A DNA stretch of 64,000 nt, taken from contig CANLND010000015.1 in the NCBI GenBank assembly GCA_947492585.1, positions 38,247-102,246 of the forward strand. The letters are read 5' to 3'. This DNA comes from an uncultured Paracoccaceae bacterium (GTDB lineage Bacteria > Pseudomonadota > Alphaproteobacteria > Rhodobacterales > Rhodobacteraceae). The notes below the pieces were generated by a model. It saw only the letters and a list, made by a program, of their open reading frames with translations. It did not search any database and was not told the DNA's origin. The position numbers were made by a program, and so were the translations under genes. Position 1 is the first letter of the stretch. Every line of letters starts with the position of its first letter. Positions 13,902 to 23,624 of the stretch are shown here, piece after piece.

Positions 13902-14939
13902 ATGCCGTTGTTGTCCCATGCCAGATCTGTTGCAGGGTATCTGGCGGCATGTGTCGGCGCCTTTGTGTTTCATCTCATTGGGTTTCCTGTGCCTGCGCTG
14001 ACGGGGGCCGCGCTGGCGGTGTCTGTTGCGGGCCTGTTGGGAGCCCGCCTGCCGATGCCGACGGCGGTGCGCGATGTTATCTTTTGTCTACTGGGCATCA
14101 ATATTGGCGCGGGTGTCACCCCTGATATGTTGCGCAGCGCCGTTCAGTGGCCGCTTAGCATTGCCATTTTGGCCGGGGCGCTGGTGTTGTCGATGACGCT
14201 GGCACAGATCTCGCTACATCGCTTATTCGGATATGATCGCCGCACGGCGACACTGGCGGCAGCACCTGGGCATCTGAGCTATGTGTTGAGCATTGCAGCC
14301 AGTGATACGCGCCTTGATGTGCCGATGGTGGCGGTCAGCCAAAGCATCCGCGTGCTGTTTTTGACCCTATGCGTGCCGGGGCTGGTTACGGTGGTCTTTG
14401 GCGCGACGGGGCAGGTGGTGCTGCCGGATGATGTCATGACGCCGTTCGGAATAGTTGGGGTGCTGGCGGCGACGCTGGCGCTTGGCGTTGTTTTTGGATG
14501 GATGCGCCTGCCTGCGGCCTTTTTGCTGGCGGGGATGGCGACCAGTATGCTGGGGCATGGCAGTGAACTGACGCCTGGACGGTTGCCCGATTGGATGGTC
14601 GCCGTGTCGCTGATCGGCATGGGCGCGTTGATTGGCAGTCGATTTTCCGGGGTCACCTGGGCACAGCTGCGCCGGGCGTTTGGCGCGGGGCTCTGGGTGA
14701 CGCTGATCAATATTGTGGTGACCGTAGCCGTTGTGGCGCTGATCGCGTTCAGCCTTGACGTGCCCTTGGCGCTTGGCATCGTGGCCTTTGCCCCCGGTGG
14801 GGTTGAAGCAATGGCGGCCATTGCCATCGCGCTTGGCTTGGACCCGGCCTTTGTGGCGGCCCATCATGTGGCACGGCTGTTGCTGTTGACCGTATTGGTG
14901 CCTGTCCTGACAGCACGCGACCGCGAGAGCCGGTCCTGA
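13902..14939 (+). CDS. AbrB-type integral membrane protein
   Basis: A 345-residue hydrophobic protein with about ten predicted helices arranged as two similar halves, typical of the AbrB membrane-duplication family (sometimes labelled ammonia monooxygenase-like). Recognisable segments are GFPVPALTGAALAV, LLGINIGAGVTPDML, AAAPGHLSYVLSIA and its second-half counterpart FAPGGVEAMAAIAIALGLDPAFV, followed by HHVARLLLL. The family may transport organic acids or regulate, but no substrate is established. No convincing ribosome-binding site is seen before the ATG. It converges on eda, with the eda terminator between. Confidence 0.85.
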   Translation: MPLLSHARSVAGYLAACVGAFVFHLIGFPVPALTGAALAVSVAGLLGARLPMPTAVRDVIFCLLGINIGAGVTPDMLRSAVQWPLSIAILAGALVLSMTLAQISLHRLFGYDRRTATLAAAPGHLSYVLSIAASDTRLDVPMVAVSQSIRVLFLTLCVPGLVTVVFGATGQVVLPDDVMTPFGIVGVLAATLALGVVFGWMRLPAAFLLAGMATSMLGHGSELTPGRLPDWMVAVSLIGMGALIGSRFSGVTWAQLRRAFGAGLWVTLINIVVTVAVVALIAFSLDVPLALGIVAFAPGGVEAMAAIAIALGLDPAFVAAHHVARLLLLTVLVPVLTARDRESRS

Positions 14940-14951
14940 GCCTGCGCGCAC

Positions 14952-14986
14952 AAAAAACGAGGCCTCCTATTCAGAAAGGCCCCGTT
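14952..14986 (-). terminator. terminator of the zwf-edd-eda operon
   Basis: Read on the minus strand, AACGGGGCCT pairs with AGGCCTCGTT (ten pairs, one G-T) and is followed by six T. It lies 33 bases past the eda stop. Confidence 0.85.
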
Positions 14987-15018
14987 TCCCGTGATCGATA
15001 CAACTGTCTGAGCAGAGA

Positions 15019-15669
15019 TTAGCCGTGTGCCAGCTGGCTGGCGGCGCGGGCGAGGGCGGTAATGCCTGCCCAGTCGCCGGACTCAACCAGATCTGTGGGG
15101 GCAACCCAACTGCCCCCCGCGCACACCACATTCGACAAGGACAGGTAGCTGCCCGCGTTCTGGGGGCTGACACCGCCGGTGGGGCAGAATGTGATTTGGG
15201 GCAGGGGCGCGCCAATGGCCTTTAACGCTGGGGCACCGCCCGAGGCTTCGGCGGGGAAGAATTTCAGCATGTCGTAGCCACGTTCCAACAGGCGCATGGC
15301 CTCAGAGGCGGTGGCCGCACCGGGCAGCAAGGGCAGCCCTTGGGCCTCGCAGGCGTCCAAAAGCGTATCAGTTGCACCGGGTGAGACACCAAATTTGGCA
15401 CCTGCCGCAAGCGCGCGCGTCACGTCGTCGGGGGTGACGAGCGTGCCCGCACCAACAACACCGCCGTCGACCTGTGCCATCTCTGCAATGACATCCAGCG
15501 CCGCAGGCGTGCGCAACGTCACCTCAAGCGCGGGCAGACCACCTGCAATCAACGCCTCGGCCAATGGGCGGGCATGGGCGACGTCATGGACCACCAGAAC
15601 CGGCACAATTGGGGCCAGCTGGCAGATTTCACGCGCCTGTGCGCTGGCCTGTTGGGGGGTGATAGACAT
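15019..15669 (-). CDS. eda: KDPG/KHG aldolase
   Basis: Cleaves 2-keto-3-deoxy-6-phosphogluconate to pyruvate and glyceraldehyde 3-phosphate, the last step of the Entner-Doudoroff pathway. It is 216 residues. The catalytic glutamate is in ALEVTLRT (E49), and the Schiff-base lysine is K136 in MLKFFPAEA. The phosphate-binding loop CPTGGVSPQN is intact. It starts five bases after the edd stop, with a GGAG site overlapping the edd end, so it is translated from the same message. Confidence 0.96.
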   Translation of the reverse strand: MSITPQQASAQAREICQLAPIVPVLVVHDVAHARPLAEALIAGGLPALEVTLRTPAALDVIAEMAQVDGGVVGAGTLVTPDDVTRALAAGAKFGVSPGATDTLLDACEAQGLPLLPGAATASEAMRLLERGYDMLKFFPAEASGGAPALKAIGAPLPQITFCPTGGVSPQNAGSYLSLSNVVCAGGSWVAPTDLVESGDWAGITALARAASQLAHG

Positions 15670-15674
15670 GGGGT

Positions 15675-17483
15675 TTATACTCCAAATACGCTTGCGCCTT
15701 CATCAGCCGAGGCAACGCTGCGGCGAAAGGCGGTGAACAGATCGCGGCCGGTGCCAAATTCATTGGCTGACAGGTCCGCAGTGGCCGGGGCGCGGTCCAG
15801 CACCCCGTCGGTCAGGATTTCAAGAGCACCAGTGACCGCATCCAACCGTACGACATCGCCGTCTTGCAGTTTGGCAATCGGGCCGCCGTCCAGCGCTTCG
15901 GGCACCAAATGGATGGCGGCCGGCACTTTGCCCGACGCGCCTGACATGCGGCCATCTGTGACCAGTGCCACCCGTTTGCCCTGACCCTGCAAGATCGCCA
16001 GCATCGGCGTCAGTGAGTGCAGTTCGGGCATGCCGTTGGCTTTTGGTCCCTGAAAGCGCACCACCACGATGGTGTCACCGGTGAATTCGCCCGCTTTGAA
16101 CGCAGCTTTCACCGCAAGCTGATCGTGGAACACACGTACGGGGGCTTCGACCACGCGGTGTTCTTCGGCGACGGCCGAGACTTTGATCACCCCGGTCCCC
16201 AACGAGCCGTGCAGGCGTTTCAGCCCGCCGGTGGTCTGGAAGGGATCGGTTGCAGGGCGCACAATCGCTTCGTTCAGGCTGCTGTCGGTGCCTTTGCGCC
16301 AAATCAGACCGTCGTCAGACAGGAAGGGTTCGTGAGTGTAGTTTTCCAACCCCTCTCCTGCGACGGTTTTGGTGTCTGGATGCAAATAGCCGGCCCCCAG
16401 TAACTGCCCGATCATATAGCCCAGACCGCCTGCGGCATGGAAATGGTTCACATCGGCCAGCCCGTTGGGATAGACCCGCGCCAACAGGGGCACCACGTCT
16501 GACAGCTCGGAAAAGTCCTGCCAGTCCAATATGATACCACCAGCGCGCGCCATAGCGACAAGGTGGATCAACAGGTTGGTCGATCCCCCCGTGGCCATCA
16601 GGCCCACGATGCCGTTCACATAGGCCTTTTCATCCAGAATATCGCAAACCGGCGTGTAATTGTTGCCAAGCGCGGACAGGCTCAGCGCGCGTTTTGCGCC
16701 TTCTTTTGTCAAGGCCTCGCGCAAGGGCGTGCCGGGGGTGACAAAGGACGACCCCGGCAAGTGCAGGCCCATGAACTCCATCAACATCTGGTTGGTGTTG
16801 GCAGTGCCATAAAATGTGCAGGTGCCGGGGCCATGATAGGCGGCCATCTCGGCCTTTAGCAGCTCATCGCGACCCACTTCGCCCTTGGCGAATTTCACTC
16901 GGGTCTGGGCCTTTTCGTCGTTGGACAATCCGCTGGTCATCGGTCCGGCCGGCAGGAACACCGCAGGCAGGTGGCCAAAGGACTGCGCGCCGATCACCAG
17001 ACCGGGCACGATTTTGTCGCAGACGCCCAGATAGACGCTGGCATCAAATACGTTGTGGCTCAGCGCGACACCGGTGGCCATGGCGATCACGTCGCGCGAA
17101 AACAACGACAGTTCCATGCCGGCTTCGCCTTGGGTTACGCCATCACACATGGCCGGAACGCCACCTGCCACCTGCGCCGTGCCGCCGATGCTCCGCACGG
17201 CATCTCGAATTTTGGCCGGGTAGGTTTCAAACGGCTGATGCGCCGACAGCATATCGTTGTAGGCGGTGACGATGCCCAAATGACCGCTGGGTTGCGTTGC
17301 CAGATGGCTTTGATCTGGGCCCGCCGCCGCATAGGCATGCGCCTGACCCGAACAGGACAGATGCGCCCGTGCGGGGCCTTTGGATTGGGCCGCGCGCATA
17401 CGATCTAGATAGGTCGTGCGGCTGCTTTCGCTGCGGGCGATGATCCGATGAGTGACGGCCGCGACTGTTGAATTCAGGGTCAT
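15675..17483 (-). CDS. edd: phosphogluconate dehydratase
   Basis: Iron-sulfur enzyme that dehydrates 6-phosphogluconate to KDPG. The 602-residue product starts [18 protein letters not shown]; an in-frame ATG 28 codons upstream would overlap zwf and is not favoured. IlvD/Edd-family signatures are present: [39 protein letters not shown] and [18 protein letters not shown], including the cysteines expected to hold the cluster. It lies 49 bases after zwf on the same strand and directly before eda. Confidence 0.96.
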   Translation of the reverse strand: MTLNSTVAAVTHRIIARSESSRTTYLDRMRAAQSKGPARAHLSCSGQAHAYAAAGPDQSHLATQPSGHLGIVTAYNDMLSAHQPFETYPAKIRDAVRSIGGTAQVAGGVPAMCDGVTQGEAGMELSLFSRDVIAMATGVALSHNVFDASVYLGVCDKIVPGLVIGAQSFGHLPAVFLPAGPMTSGLSNDEKAQTRVKFAKGEVGRDELLKAEMAAYHGPGTCTFYGTANTNQMLMEFMGLHLPGSSFVTPGTPLREALTKEGAKRALSLSALGNNYTPVCDILDEKAYVNGIVGLMATGGSTNLLIHLVAMARAGGIILDWQDFSELSDVVPLLARVYPNGLADVNHFHAAGGLGYMIGQLLGAGYLHPDTKTVAGEGLENYTHEPFLSDDGLIWRKGTDSSLNEAIVRPATDPFQTTGGLKRLHGSLGTGVIKVSAVAEEHRVVEAPVRVFHDQLAVKAAFKAGEFTGDTIVVVRFQGPKANGMPELHSLTPMLAILQGQGKRVALVTDGRMSGASGKVPAAIHLVPEALDGGPIAKLQDGDVVRLDAVTGALEILTDGVLDRAPATADLSANEFGTGRDLFTAFRRSVASADEGASVFGV

Positions 17484-17532
17484 GATCAAGCTGCCTTTGG
17501 AACATAGGGAGGGGCGAGGGGAGAGCGGCGGG

Positions 17533-18984
17533 TCATGAGCGGATTTCCCGCCAGCGCCGCTCGTCACGGTGCATCAGTAACAGAGAATCTTCGGGACCGG
17601 CAGAGCCTTGGTCGTAAGGCTGCGGCGCGGTTCCAGCGTCCTTCCAGCCTTTGATCAAAGGGTCCGCCCAGGCCCAGGCGGCTTCCACTTCGTCGCCCCG
17701 CATAAACAGGGTCTGGTTGCCCCGGATCACATCCATGATCAGCCGTTCATAGGCATCCTGCGGACGGCCGGCTTCGGGCAGGCTGTCGGCAAATGTCATG
17801 TCCAGCTTGGCTGTGGTCAGGCGCATACCGCCGGGGCCGGGGTCTTTGATCGTGGTGTGCAGAGTGATGCCTTCGTCGGGTTGCAAGCGGATCACCAGCA
17901 CGTTGCCCGCCACGGGATTGTCCGCATCAAAGATGTTGTGCGGCGGATCGCGGAAGAACACAGCGATTTCAGATGATCGCGCCCGCAGGCATTTGCCGGT
18001 GCGCAGATAAAATGGCGTCCCCGCCCACCGCCAGTTGGCCACCTGAACCTTCATCGCGATAAAGCTTTCGGTGGTGCTGTTGGGATCACAGGCGTGATCC
18101 AGATAGCTGTCATCCCCGTCGCTTTCGCGGTACTGACCGCGCGCGATTTCATTCGGGGCCACGGGTTTCAGGGCCTCGATCACTTTTAGTTTTTCGTTGC
18201 GCACCGCATTGGGCGTAAACCGCGCAGGGGGTTCCATCGCGGTCAGACACAACAGCTGCATTAGGTGGTTTTGCACCATGTCGCGCATGGCGCCGGATTT
18301 GTCATAATATTCGCCGCGCCCGGCCACATCGATGCTTTCGGCGACGGTGATCTGGACGTGGTCAATCTGCGAGGAGTTCCACAAAGGTTCAAACAGCGAA
18401 TTGGCAAAGCGCAGCGCCATCAGATTCTGTACGGTTTCTTTGCCCAGATAGTGGTCAATCCGATAGATCTGATGTTCTTCGAAATGCGCGCCGAGGGCGG
18501 CGTTCAGCGCCTTGGCTGAGGCCAGATCATGGCCAAATGGTTTTTCCACCACGATACGACTGTCTGGCGTGGCAATGCCGGTGGATTTCAGCCGTTCCGC
18601 AATATCGGCAAACAGGCCCGGTGCGACCGACAGGTAAAACGCCCGCACGACATTGTCGCGCAGCTTTTCGCCAAGACCCGCCCAGCCGTCATCTCCTCTG
18701 GCATCAATCGCCACATAATCGAGAAGGCTAACAAAGGCCGTGATGTCTTCGGGCGTGGTGTCGTCCGGATGGCCATAGGTGGTCAGTGCCTCGCGCACCA
18801 GATCGCGAAACGCCTCTTGGGTCAGATCGCTGCGGGACGCGCCAATGACGCGGGTGCCATCATCAAACTGGCCAATTTTATACCGGTGAAACAGGCTGGG
18901 TAGGATTTTCCGACGGGCCAGATCGCCAGTGGCGCCAAACAGCACCAGATCAAAGGGATCAACGGGAATAACGCGTGAGACCAT
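17533..18984 (-). CDS. zwf: glucose-6-phosphate 1-dehydrogenase
   Basis: Oxidises glucose 6-phosphate to 6-phosphogluconolactone with NAD(P)+, feeding the Entner-Doudoroff route. It is 483 residues and starts [17 protein letters not shown]. The nucleotide-binding loop [14 protein letters not shown] covers residues 16-29, and the active-site signature RIDHYLGKE covers residues 175-183. It is the first gene of zwf-edd-eda. The usual partners pgl and pgi, which lie with zwf in many relatives, are absent from the operon. A LacI-type operator lies about 340 bases upstream at 19322-19333. Confidence 0.97.
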   Translation of the reverse strand: MVSRVIPVDPFDLVLFGATGDLARRKILPSLFHRYKIGQFDDGTRVIGASRSDLTQEAFRDLVREALTTYGHPDDTTPEDITAFVSLLDYVAIDARGDDGWAGLGEKLRDNVVRAFYLSVAPGLFADIAERLKSTGIATPDSRIVVEKPFGHDLASAKALNAALGAHFEEHQIYRIDHYLGKETVQNLMALRFANSLFEPLWNSSQIDHVQITVAESIDVAGRGEYYDKSGAMRDMVQNHLMQLLCLTAMEPPARFTPNAVRNEKLKVIEALKPVAPNEIARGQYRESDGDDSYLDHACDPNSTTESFIAMKVQVANWRWAGTPFYLRTGKCLRARSSEIAVFFRDPPHNIFDADNPVAGNVLVIRLQPDEGITLHTTIKDPGPGGMRLTTAKLDMTFADSLPEAGRPQDAYERLIMDVIRGNQTLFMRGDEVEAAWAWADPLIKGWKDAGTAPQPYDQGSAGPEDSLLLMHRDERRWREIRS

Positions 18985-19586
18985 GGTTTGTGCTTACGCC
19001 TTTCTCAGGTTGGCAAGAGGAGGTCTAAGAGACGGTGGTCACCAGATGTATGCACAACATGATTGCGCAACCGACGTGCGGCATCTGGCGTGTAATTGGC
19101 AATCCCAAACGGAGCAAGCACCGACATGGCGGCAGGCCGCCAGTGTCGACTTCGCGTCACAGCGCGACAAAGCCTGCGGTTTAGGCCGTTGCGCTGCGGG
19201 TTAGGCACCGCAAACACAGGCGCGGGTCGTATGTGGCTGGCTTGTCTCATCAGGTTTTGATGTTCCTTCGTACACGACACTTGTGAATGCAACGAATCGC
19301 AGTCTTTTCCAGCTTAACTCAGTTAGCGCTAACATACGTATTCGTAACCCTCTAATCAAGAAACGAACGCCTGCAGGCAGGTTTTGCAGCGAAATTCCTA
19401 AATTTTAGGTTATTGTCATTGGTCTGCCCGCAGAAAGTACATATATGGGTTTCGCTGCGAAACGCGTTGCTACCTAAGCGTGCGCACTGATTGTCCGCGC
19501 TCTGGCCATTTATTGATAAACGGGTCATGTTGCATTTGTCGATGAACCGCCCCTGCGATGGGCCCCACCAGTACCAAATTTGGCCC
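18985..19586. other. intergenic region between zwf and the DUF4178 cluster
   Basis: About 600 bases without a supported gene, between two divergent transcription units. It contains the LacI-type palindrome at 19322-19333. A GTTTCGC/GCGAAAC inverted repeat lies near 19448-19463, and the 19370-19430 stretch is locally AT-rich. Presumably it carries both divergent promoters and a long zwf leader. No ORF here has coding character. Confidence 0.6.
19322..19333. promoter_or_regulatory. LacI-family operator upstream of zwf-edd-eda
   Basis: GTTAGCGCTAAC is a perfect 12-bp palindrome with a central CG, the form bound by LacI-family repressors. Related sites lie at 31031-31042 (gap/LacI promoter region) and 55392-55403 (upstream of fbp-fba). 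Confidence 0.7.
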
Positions 19587-20198
19587 ATGACCCAGCACCA
19601 GTGCCCCAATTGCGGCAGCCCCGCCCAGCCAGCCTTTGATGCGGTTAAGATGATGTCCTGTGAGGCCTGCGGCACCACGTTGTTTTTGTCTGATGCGCAG
19701 ACACGGGCCGCGGGAGAGCAGGGCGTGATGCATGAGGTGCCGATGCTGTTTGGTCTGGGCAATCAGGTGCGCATCGGGTTTGAAACCTATCAGATCGTCG
19801 GCCACGCCCGCTATTCATATGGGCGCGGCACCTGGGATGAATTTTGCACGGTTGACGGGTACGGCAACACCCATTGGATTTCGGTCGATGAGGGCGACAT
19901 CATTGTTCAGCGCGAATTGCACTCTCCTAAAGACTGGCCTCGCTATGATGGTTATCTGAAACTGGGCACAGTGTTGGACCACAAAAAAGAGACCTTTACC
20001 GTGGTCGAAGACGGTAGCGCAGAGTGTGTCGCGGTGCGCGGCAGCTTTGACCACGTGCTGACCGTCGGCCAGCGCTATCGTTTCGTGAACCTACAGGGAA
20101 ATCAGGGACGGTTGTTGTCGGGCGAATTCGAAGGGGACAGCCGTACGTGGTATATGGGCCAATGGCATGATCCCTTTGACGTAGAGGTGATCGCATGA
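19587..20198 (+). CDS. DUF4178 protein with zinc ribbon
   Basis: A 203-residue protein starting MTQHQCPNCG. A zinc ribbon opens it (C6, C9, C25, C28). The rest is a beta-rich DUF4178 domain, with GLGNQVRIGFETYQIVGHARY, WDEFCTVDGYGNTHWIS and YRFVNLQGNQGRLLSGEFEG. No membrane helix is seen. The start at 19587 is chosen because the ribbon follows at once, as in the second DUF4178 gene; no ribosome-binding site is visible, and in-frame ATGs exist further upstream, for example at 19542. It overlaps the next gene by four bases (ATGA). It is the first gene of a five-gene coupled cluster whose biochemical role is not established. Confidence 0.72.
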   Translation: MTQHQCPNCGSPAQPAFDAVKMMSCEACGTTLFLSDAQTRAAGEQGVMHEVPMLFGLGNQVRIGFETYQIVGHARYSYGRGTWDEFCTVDGYGNTHWISVDEGDIIVQRELHSPKDWPRYDGYLKLGTVLDHKKETFTVVEDGSAECVAVRGSFDHVLTVGQRYRFVNLQGNQGRLLSGEFEGDSRTWYMGQWHDPFDVEVIA

Positions 20199-21475
20199 CA
20201 CTGAATGCAGATCTCAAGGCGATCAATTGCACGGCGTGTGGCGCGGGCCTGGATGTCCTGGGGGGCGGGCGCGTCACCTCCCATATCTGCTCCTATTGCG
20301 GCACCGAACTGGACGTGCTGGACGACTACAAAGCGCTGCGTAAATTCAACGATGTCGCACGCCCCAATACGCTTTTTCCAATCGGAACCACCGGCCATCT
20401 GCGCGGAGCAGACTACACGGTCATCGGCCTGTTAGAGCATGTAGAAAAATGGCAGGGGCGCAGCTGGGCTTGGTTGGATCATCAGCTCTATTCGCCCACC
20501 CATGGGTATGCTTGGCTGACGGTTGAAAATGGCCACGCGACGTTTTCACGCCGCTACCGCCGCCCAGTCTGGATGTCGCATAGAGACGTCGAGATTTCCG
20601 ACCACCGGCCACAATTGAACGAGGCGGGTGAGACGTTCCAATACTACGAAACCTCGACCAGCACGATTTCTTATGCCGAAGGGGAATTCACCTGGTCACC
20701 GCAAAAAGGTGCACGCACGACGACGGTTTCAGCGCTCTCGGACACTGCAATGCTGTCCTTTTCCCAGACAAACCAAGAGCGGGAAGTCAGCCGGACCACC
20801 TATGTGCCAGCTGCGGAACTCGCGGCCGCCTTTGGCACGGATCTTGACCTGTCTCCTGCGCAAACGCACCCATTGCAACCCTTCGCAGGGCGGGAAAACG
20901 ATGGCTTTTTGATCAAAGCTTCAGCCCTATGTGCGGTGATCTGTCTGTGTCTTGCGACTTGGATAGTGTCAAAGCCAAAGCACGAAGTTCTGGCGTATCA
21001 ACGTCTGGATATTTCCGAACTGCCGCGCAGTATCACGCTCGAAATTCCTGAGCCAGATAAACGCGTTCAGGTCTCGTTTAATGGCAACTCAAGCAACAGC
21101 TGGACGGCATTGGGGGTGCACCTAGAAGACCCCAATGGCGAGGATGTGTTTGAGGTGGCGCGCACAGTGGAATACTACCATGGCCGCGATCGCGATGGCA
21201 GCTGGAGCGAGGGCCGAAATTTTGCCAGGCTTAGCTTTATCCCCAAAACCGTCGGGGCATATGTTCTGACCGTGGCGCATGAGGGGACCGGAACTGAAGG
21301 GCGCAGCGCCAAGCCGACGGAGTATGTGGGGCTAACGGCCCGCATGGGCAGCGGTGTCTCTGGCTACCTCTTTGGGTTGGCGTTTGCCTTTGCCGCGCTG
21401 ATGGCTTGGCCGATAGCGCGCCGGTATACACATAAAACACGCCGTTGGCATGGCAGTGACTGGAGCGAGGACTGA
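20195..21475 (+). CDS. membrane-anchored DUF4178 protein with zinc ribbon
   Basis: A 426-residue relative of the preceding gene. The zinc ribbon is C12, C15, C32, C35. The DUF4178 domain follows (FPIGTTGHLRGADYTVIGLLEH, then SWAWLDHQLYSPTHGYAWLT). A hydrophobic segment near residues 241-260 leads into a soluble segment of about 130 residues (RVQVSFNGNSSNSWTALGVH), then a second helix near 388-408 and a short basic tail. The topology suggests a cytoplasmic ribbon/DUF4178 part and an extracytoplasmic beta-rich part. Translationally coupled to its neighbour; function unknown. Confidence 0.75.
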   Translation: MTLNADLKAINCTACGAGLDVLGGGRVTSHICSYCGTELDVLDDYKALRKFNDVARPNTLFPIGTTGHLRGADYTVIGLLEHVEKWQGRSWAWLDHQLYSPTHGYAWLTVENGHATFSRRYRRPVWMSHRDVEISDHRPQLNEAGETFQYYETSTSTISYAEGEFTWSPQKGARTTTVSALSDTAMLSFSQTNQEREVSRTTYVPAAELAAAFGTDLDLSPAQTHPLQPFAGRENDGFLIKASALCAVICLCLATWIVSKPKHEVLAYQRLDISELPRSITLEIPEPDKRVQVSFNGNSSNSWTALGVHLEDPNGEDVFEVARTVEYYHGRDRDGSWSEGRNFARLSFIPKTVGAYVLTVAHEGTGTEGRSAKPTEYVGLTARMGSGVSGYLFGLAFAFAALMAWPIARRYTHKTRRWHGSDWSED

Positions 21476-21478
21476 GCC

Positions 21479-21637
21479 ATGAACTTGTTTCGGATCATCT
21501 TTATTCTGGCTGCCGGGGCGACGATCAGCGGCACCACCTATCTGTCTTATAACGCGGTCGGTGCCCAAGACCGCGATGTCAGCCATTCCATCCGCTCAAC
21601 CAGCTTTGGCCGTGGCCTGGCTGGCAGCGTCAAATAA
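21479..21637 (+). CDS. 52-residue membrane protein in the DUF4178 cluster
   Basis: A short open frame beginning three bases after the upstream stop and ending eleven bases before the DUF350 gene. It encodes MNLFRIIFILAAGATISG and a polar tail ending GRGLAGSVK. One N-terminal hydrophobic helix (about residues 4-22) could be an anchor or signal peptide. Tight spacing on both sides and the fit to the operon argue that it is a real gene. I recognise no family; in related clusters a different small protein may occupy this place. Confidence 0.6.
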   Translation: MNLFRIIFILAAGATISGTTYLSYNAVGAQDRDVSHSIRSTSFGRGLAGSVK

Positions 21638-21648
21638 CGAGGCACGTT

Positions 21649-21873
21649 ATGGATCTCTTTTCCGCTATTCAACTCCCCGAGGTGGTCTCCACCGTGGTGT
21701 TCACCATCATTGGCATGGCGCTGATGTTTCTGGTCTGGAAGGTCATCGACTGGATGACGCCCTTCCCAATCCTGAAAGAGATTGAAAAAGATCAGAACGT
21801 GGCACTTGCGGTGCTGATCGGGTTCCTGTTCCTGTCGATCTCTATCATCATCGCGGCTGTCATCCTGTCATGA
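21649..21873 (+). CDS. DUF350 small membrane protein
   Basis: A 74-residue protein with two hydrophobic helices (about 13-33 and 51-73) separated by a short charged loop (KEIEKDQNVALAVLIG), which is a single DUF350 unit. Many DUF350 proteins are twice this length by internal duplication, so this is a one-unit form. It overlaps the start of the spermidine-synthase-like gene by four bases. Function unknown; in other bacteria DUF350 co-occurs with spermidine-synthase-like and DUF4178 genes and sometimes with phage-shock (PspA) proteins. Confidence 0.75.
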   Translation: MDLFSAIQLPEVVSTVVFTIIGMALMFLVWKVIDWMTPFPILKEIEKDQNVALAVLIGFLFLSISIIIAAVILS

Positions 21874-23435
21874 CCCCGCCCACCGGGGCGGCGCAGGCGA
21901 CCCGCCTGCGCGAAGTCTGGTTGCTGGTCGCCACCTTTTTGGTGGCGGTTGCCGGTCTGATTTACGAACTGATCGCCGCCACGCTGTCCAGTTATCTGCT
22001 GGGGGATTCCATCCGCCAGTTTTCACTGGTGATTGGCATTTTCCTGTCGGCCATGGGGCTGGGGGCTTATCTGTCGCGTTTTGTGGCGCAGGCGATGGGC
22101 GGTTTTGTCTGGGCGCAGATCCTCTTGGGCATTCTGGGGGGCTTTCTCGCCCCGGTGGTGTTTCTGGCTTATGCGTGGGTCGACAATGTGAGCCTGCCGC
22201 TGTTTGGCTTGCTGATCTCTATTGGTGTGCTTTCGGGCATGGAAATTCCGCTGATCGCGCGGGTGCTGAAACAGATCGGCGCACCTGAATTTCGTTTTGA
22301 AAATGTGCTGAGCGTCGATTACGTCGGCGCATTGGCCGCCTCGGTGGCGTTTCCGCTGTTGATCGTGCCGCAGCTTGGGCTGATGTCAGCCAGCCTGGCC
22401 TTTGGTGCGCTGAATCTGGCGGTGGCGGGCCTGTCCTTGTGGATTTTCCGGGCCGAAATCTCGCGGGCGCAGGTTGTGGTCTGGGCGCTGGCCTTTGTGC
22501 TGACGCTGGGCGGATTGGCGCACTCGGAACGGCTGGTCGACGCCAGCCAGGCGGCCTTGTATGAAGACGACATTGTCCTGTCTGAGGCCACACCGTATCA
22601 GCAGATCACCGTGACGCGGTATCGTGACCGCACCCGGCTGTTTCTGGATCATTCTATCCAATTCGACACATTGGATGAACACCGCTATCACGAGAGCCTG
22701 GTGCATCCGGCCATGGCGTTGGCCCCCCGACGGGCGTCGGTGTTGATCCTTGGGGGCGGTGATGGCATGGCCGCGCGGGAGGTCCTGCGCTGGGCGGATG
22801 TTGAACAGGTGACGCTGGTGGATCTGGATCCGCGCGTGACTGAACTGTTTCGCGATCACGCCGACCTGTCTGCGCTGAATGATCATGCCCTGCGTGATCC
22901 GCGTGTGCGCATCAAAAATCGCGATGCCTGGCAATGGGTCGAAGACAGTGACGCCGTGTTTGATGTCATTTTGATTGATCTGCCAGATCCCAAGACCCTG
23001 GCTCTGTCCAAGCTTTATTCGCGGAGTTTCTACGGCCTGCTCGGTGAGCGGTTAAGTCCGCGCGGTGTGATGGTCACGCAGGCCGGATCGCCGACCTATG
23101 CGCGCGATGCATTCTGGTCGGTGGCGCGGACACTGGAAGCTGCCCGCAACCCCATCGCGCCGGGGCAGGGGCTGTATGTGCGCCCCTATCACACCTATTT
23201 GCCAAGCTTTGGCGATTGGGGGTTTTTGATGGCGACGCAGCAGGACTTTGCGCCGCGCGAGTTGGAATTGCCCCCCGCAGTGGCGAATAACCTGCGCTAT
23301 CTCAACGCGCCGATGTGGCACGCCGCGCAGGTGTTTGGTGAGGACAGCGGGCCTATACAGGTTGAGATCAACACCCTGCAAACCCATCCTTTGGTGGGCT
23401 ATTATCTGGACGGTTGGGCCCAGTGGTTTGAGTAA
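21870..23435 (+). CDS. membrane-anchored spermidine-synthase-like enzyme
   Basis: A 521-residue fusion of seven predicted membrane helices (about residues 15-216) to a cytoplasmic aminopropyltransferase fold. The catalytic domain keeps the binding segment LDHSIQFDTLDEHRYHE (259-275), the nucleotide loop GGGDG (295-299), VTLVDLDPRV and the acidic DLPDP motif (370-374) that replaces the classical D-x-x-D-P site. The retained residues suggest use of decarboxylated S-adenosylmethionine or a related donor. No S-adenosylmethionine decarboxylase gene is in the window. Last gene of the cluster; the acceptor is unknown and may be a lipid or envelope component. Confidence 0.82.
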   Translation: MTPPTGAAQATRLREVWLLVATFLVAVAGLIYELIAATLSSYLLGDSIRQFSLVIGIFLSAMGLGAYLSRFVAQAMGGFVWAQILLGILGGFLAPVVFLAYAWVDNVSLPLFGLLISIGVLSGMEIPLIARVLKQIGAPEFRFENVLSVDYVGALAASVAFPLLIVPQLGLMSASLAFGALNLAVAGLSLWIFRAEISRAQVVVWALAFVLTLGGLAHSERLVDASQAALYEDDIVLSEATPYQQITVTRYRDRTRLFLDHSIQFDTLDEHRYHESLVHPAMALAPRRASVLILGGGDGMAAREVLRWADVEQVTLVDLDPRVTELFRDHADLSALNDHALRDPRVRIKNRDAWQWVEDSDAVFDVILIDLPDPKTLALSKLYSRSFYGLLGERLSPRGVMVTQAGSPTYARDAFWSVARTLEAARNPIAPGQGLYVRPYHTYLPSFGDWGFLMATQQDFAPRELELPPAVANNLRYLNAPMWHAAQVFGEDSGPIQVEINTLQTHPLVGYYLDGWAQWFE

Positions 23436-23624
23436 ATGCAGGGGGTGATGGACCCGTGTCCATTGAGGTCTGCGTGGCAACAATCCCGCAATGGGGCGTT
23501 ATTGTTGCGCTTCGCCCACCAATTTCCCTGCCTTTGCCCCGGATTCGCCACAGTGATCCGCGTATAGTTTAGCGAGTGTTAACGGGCTTTGCGGCGTCCC
23601 TTGGGACCGCAGCCATAGTGCGGG

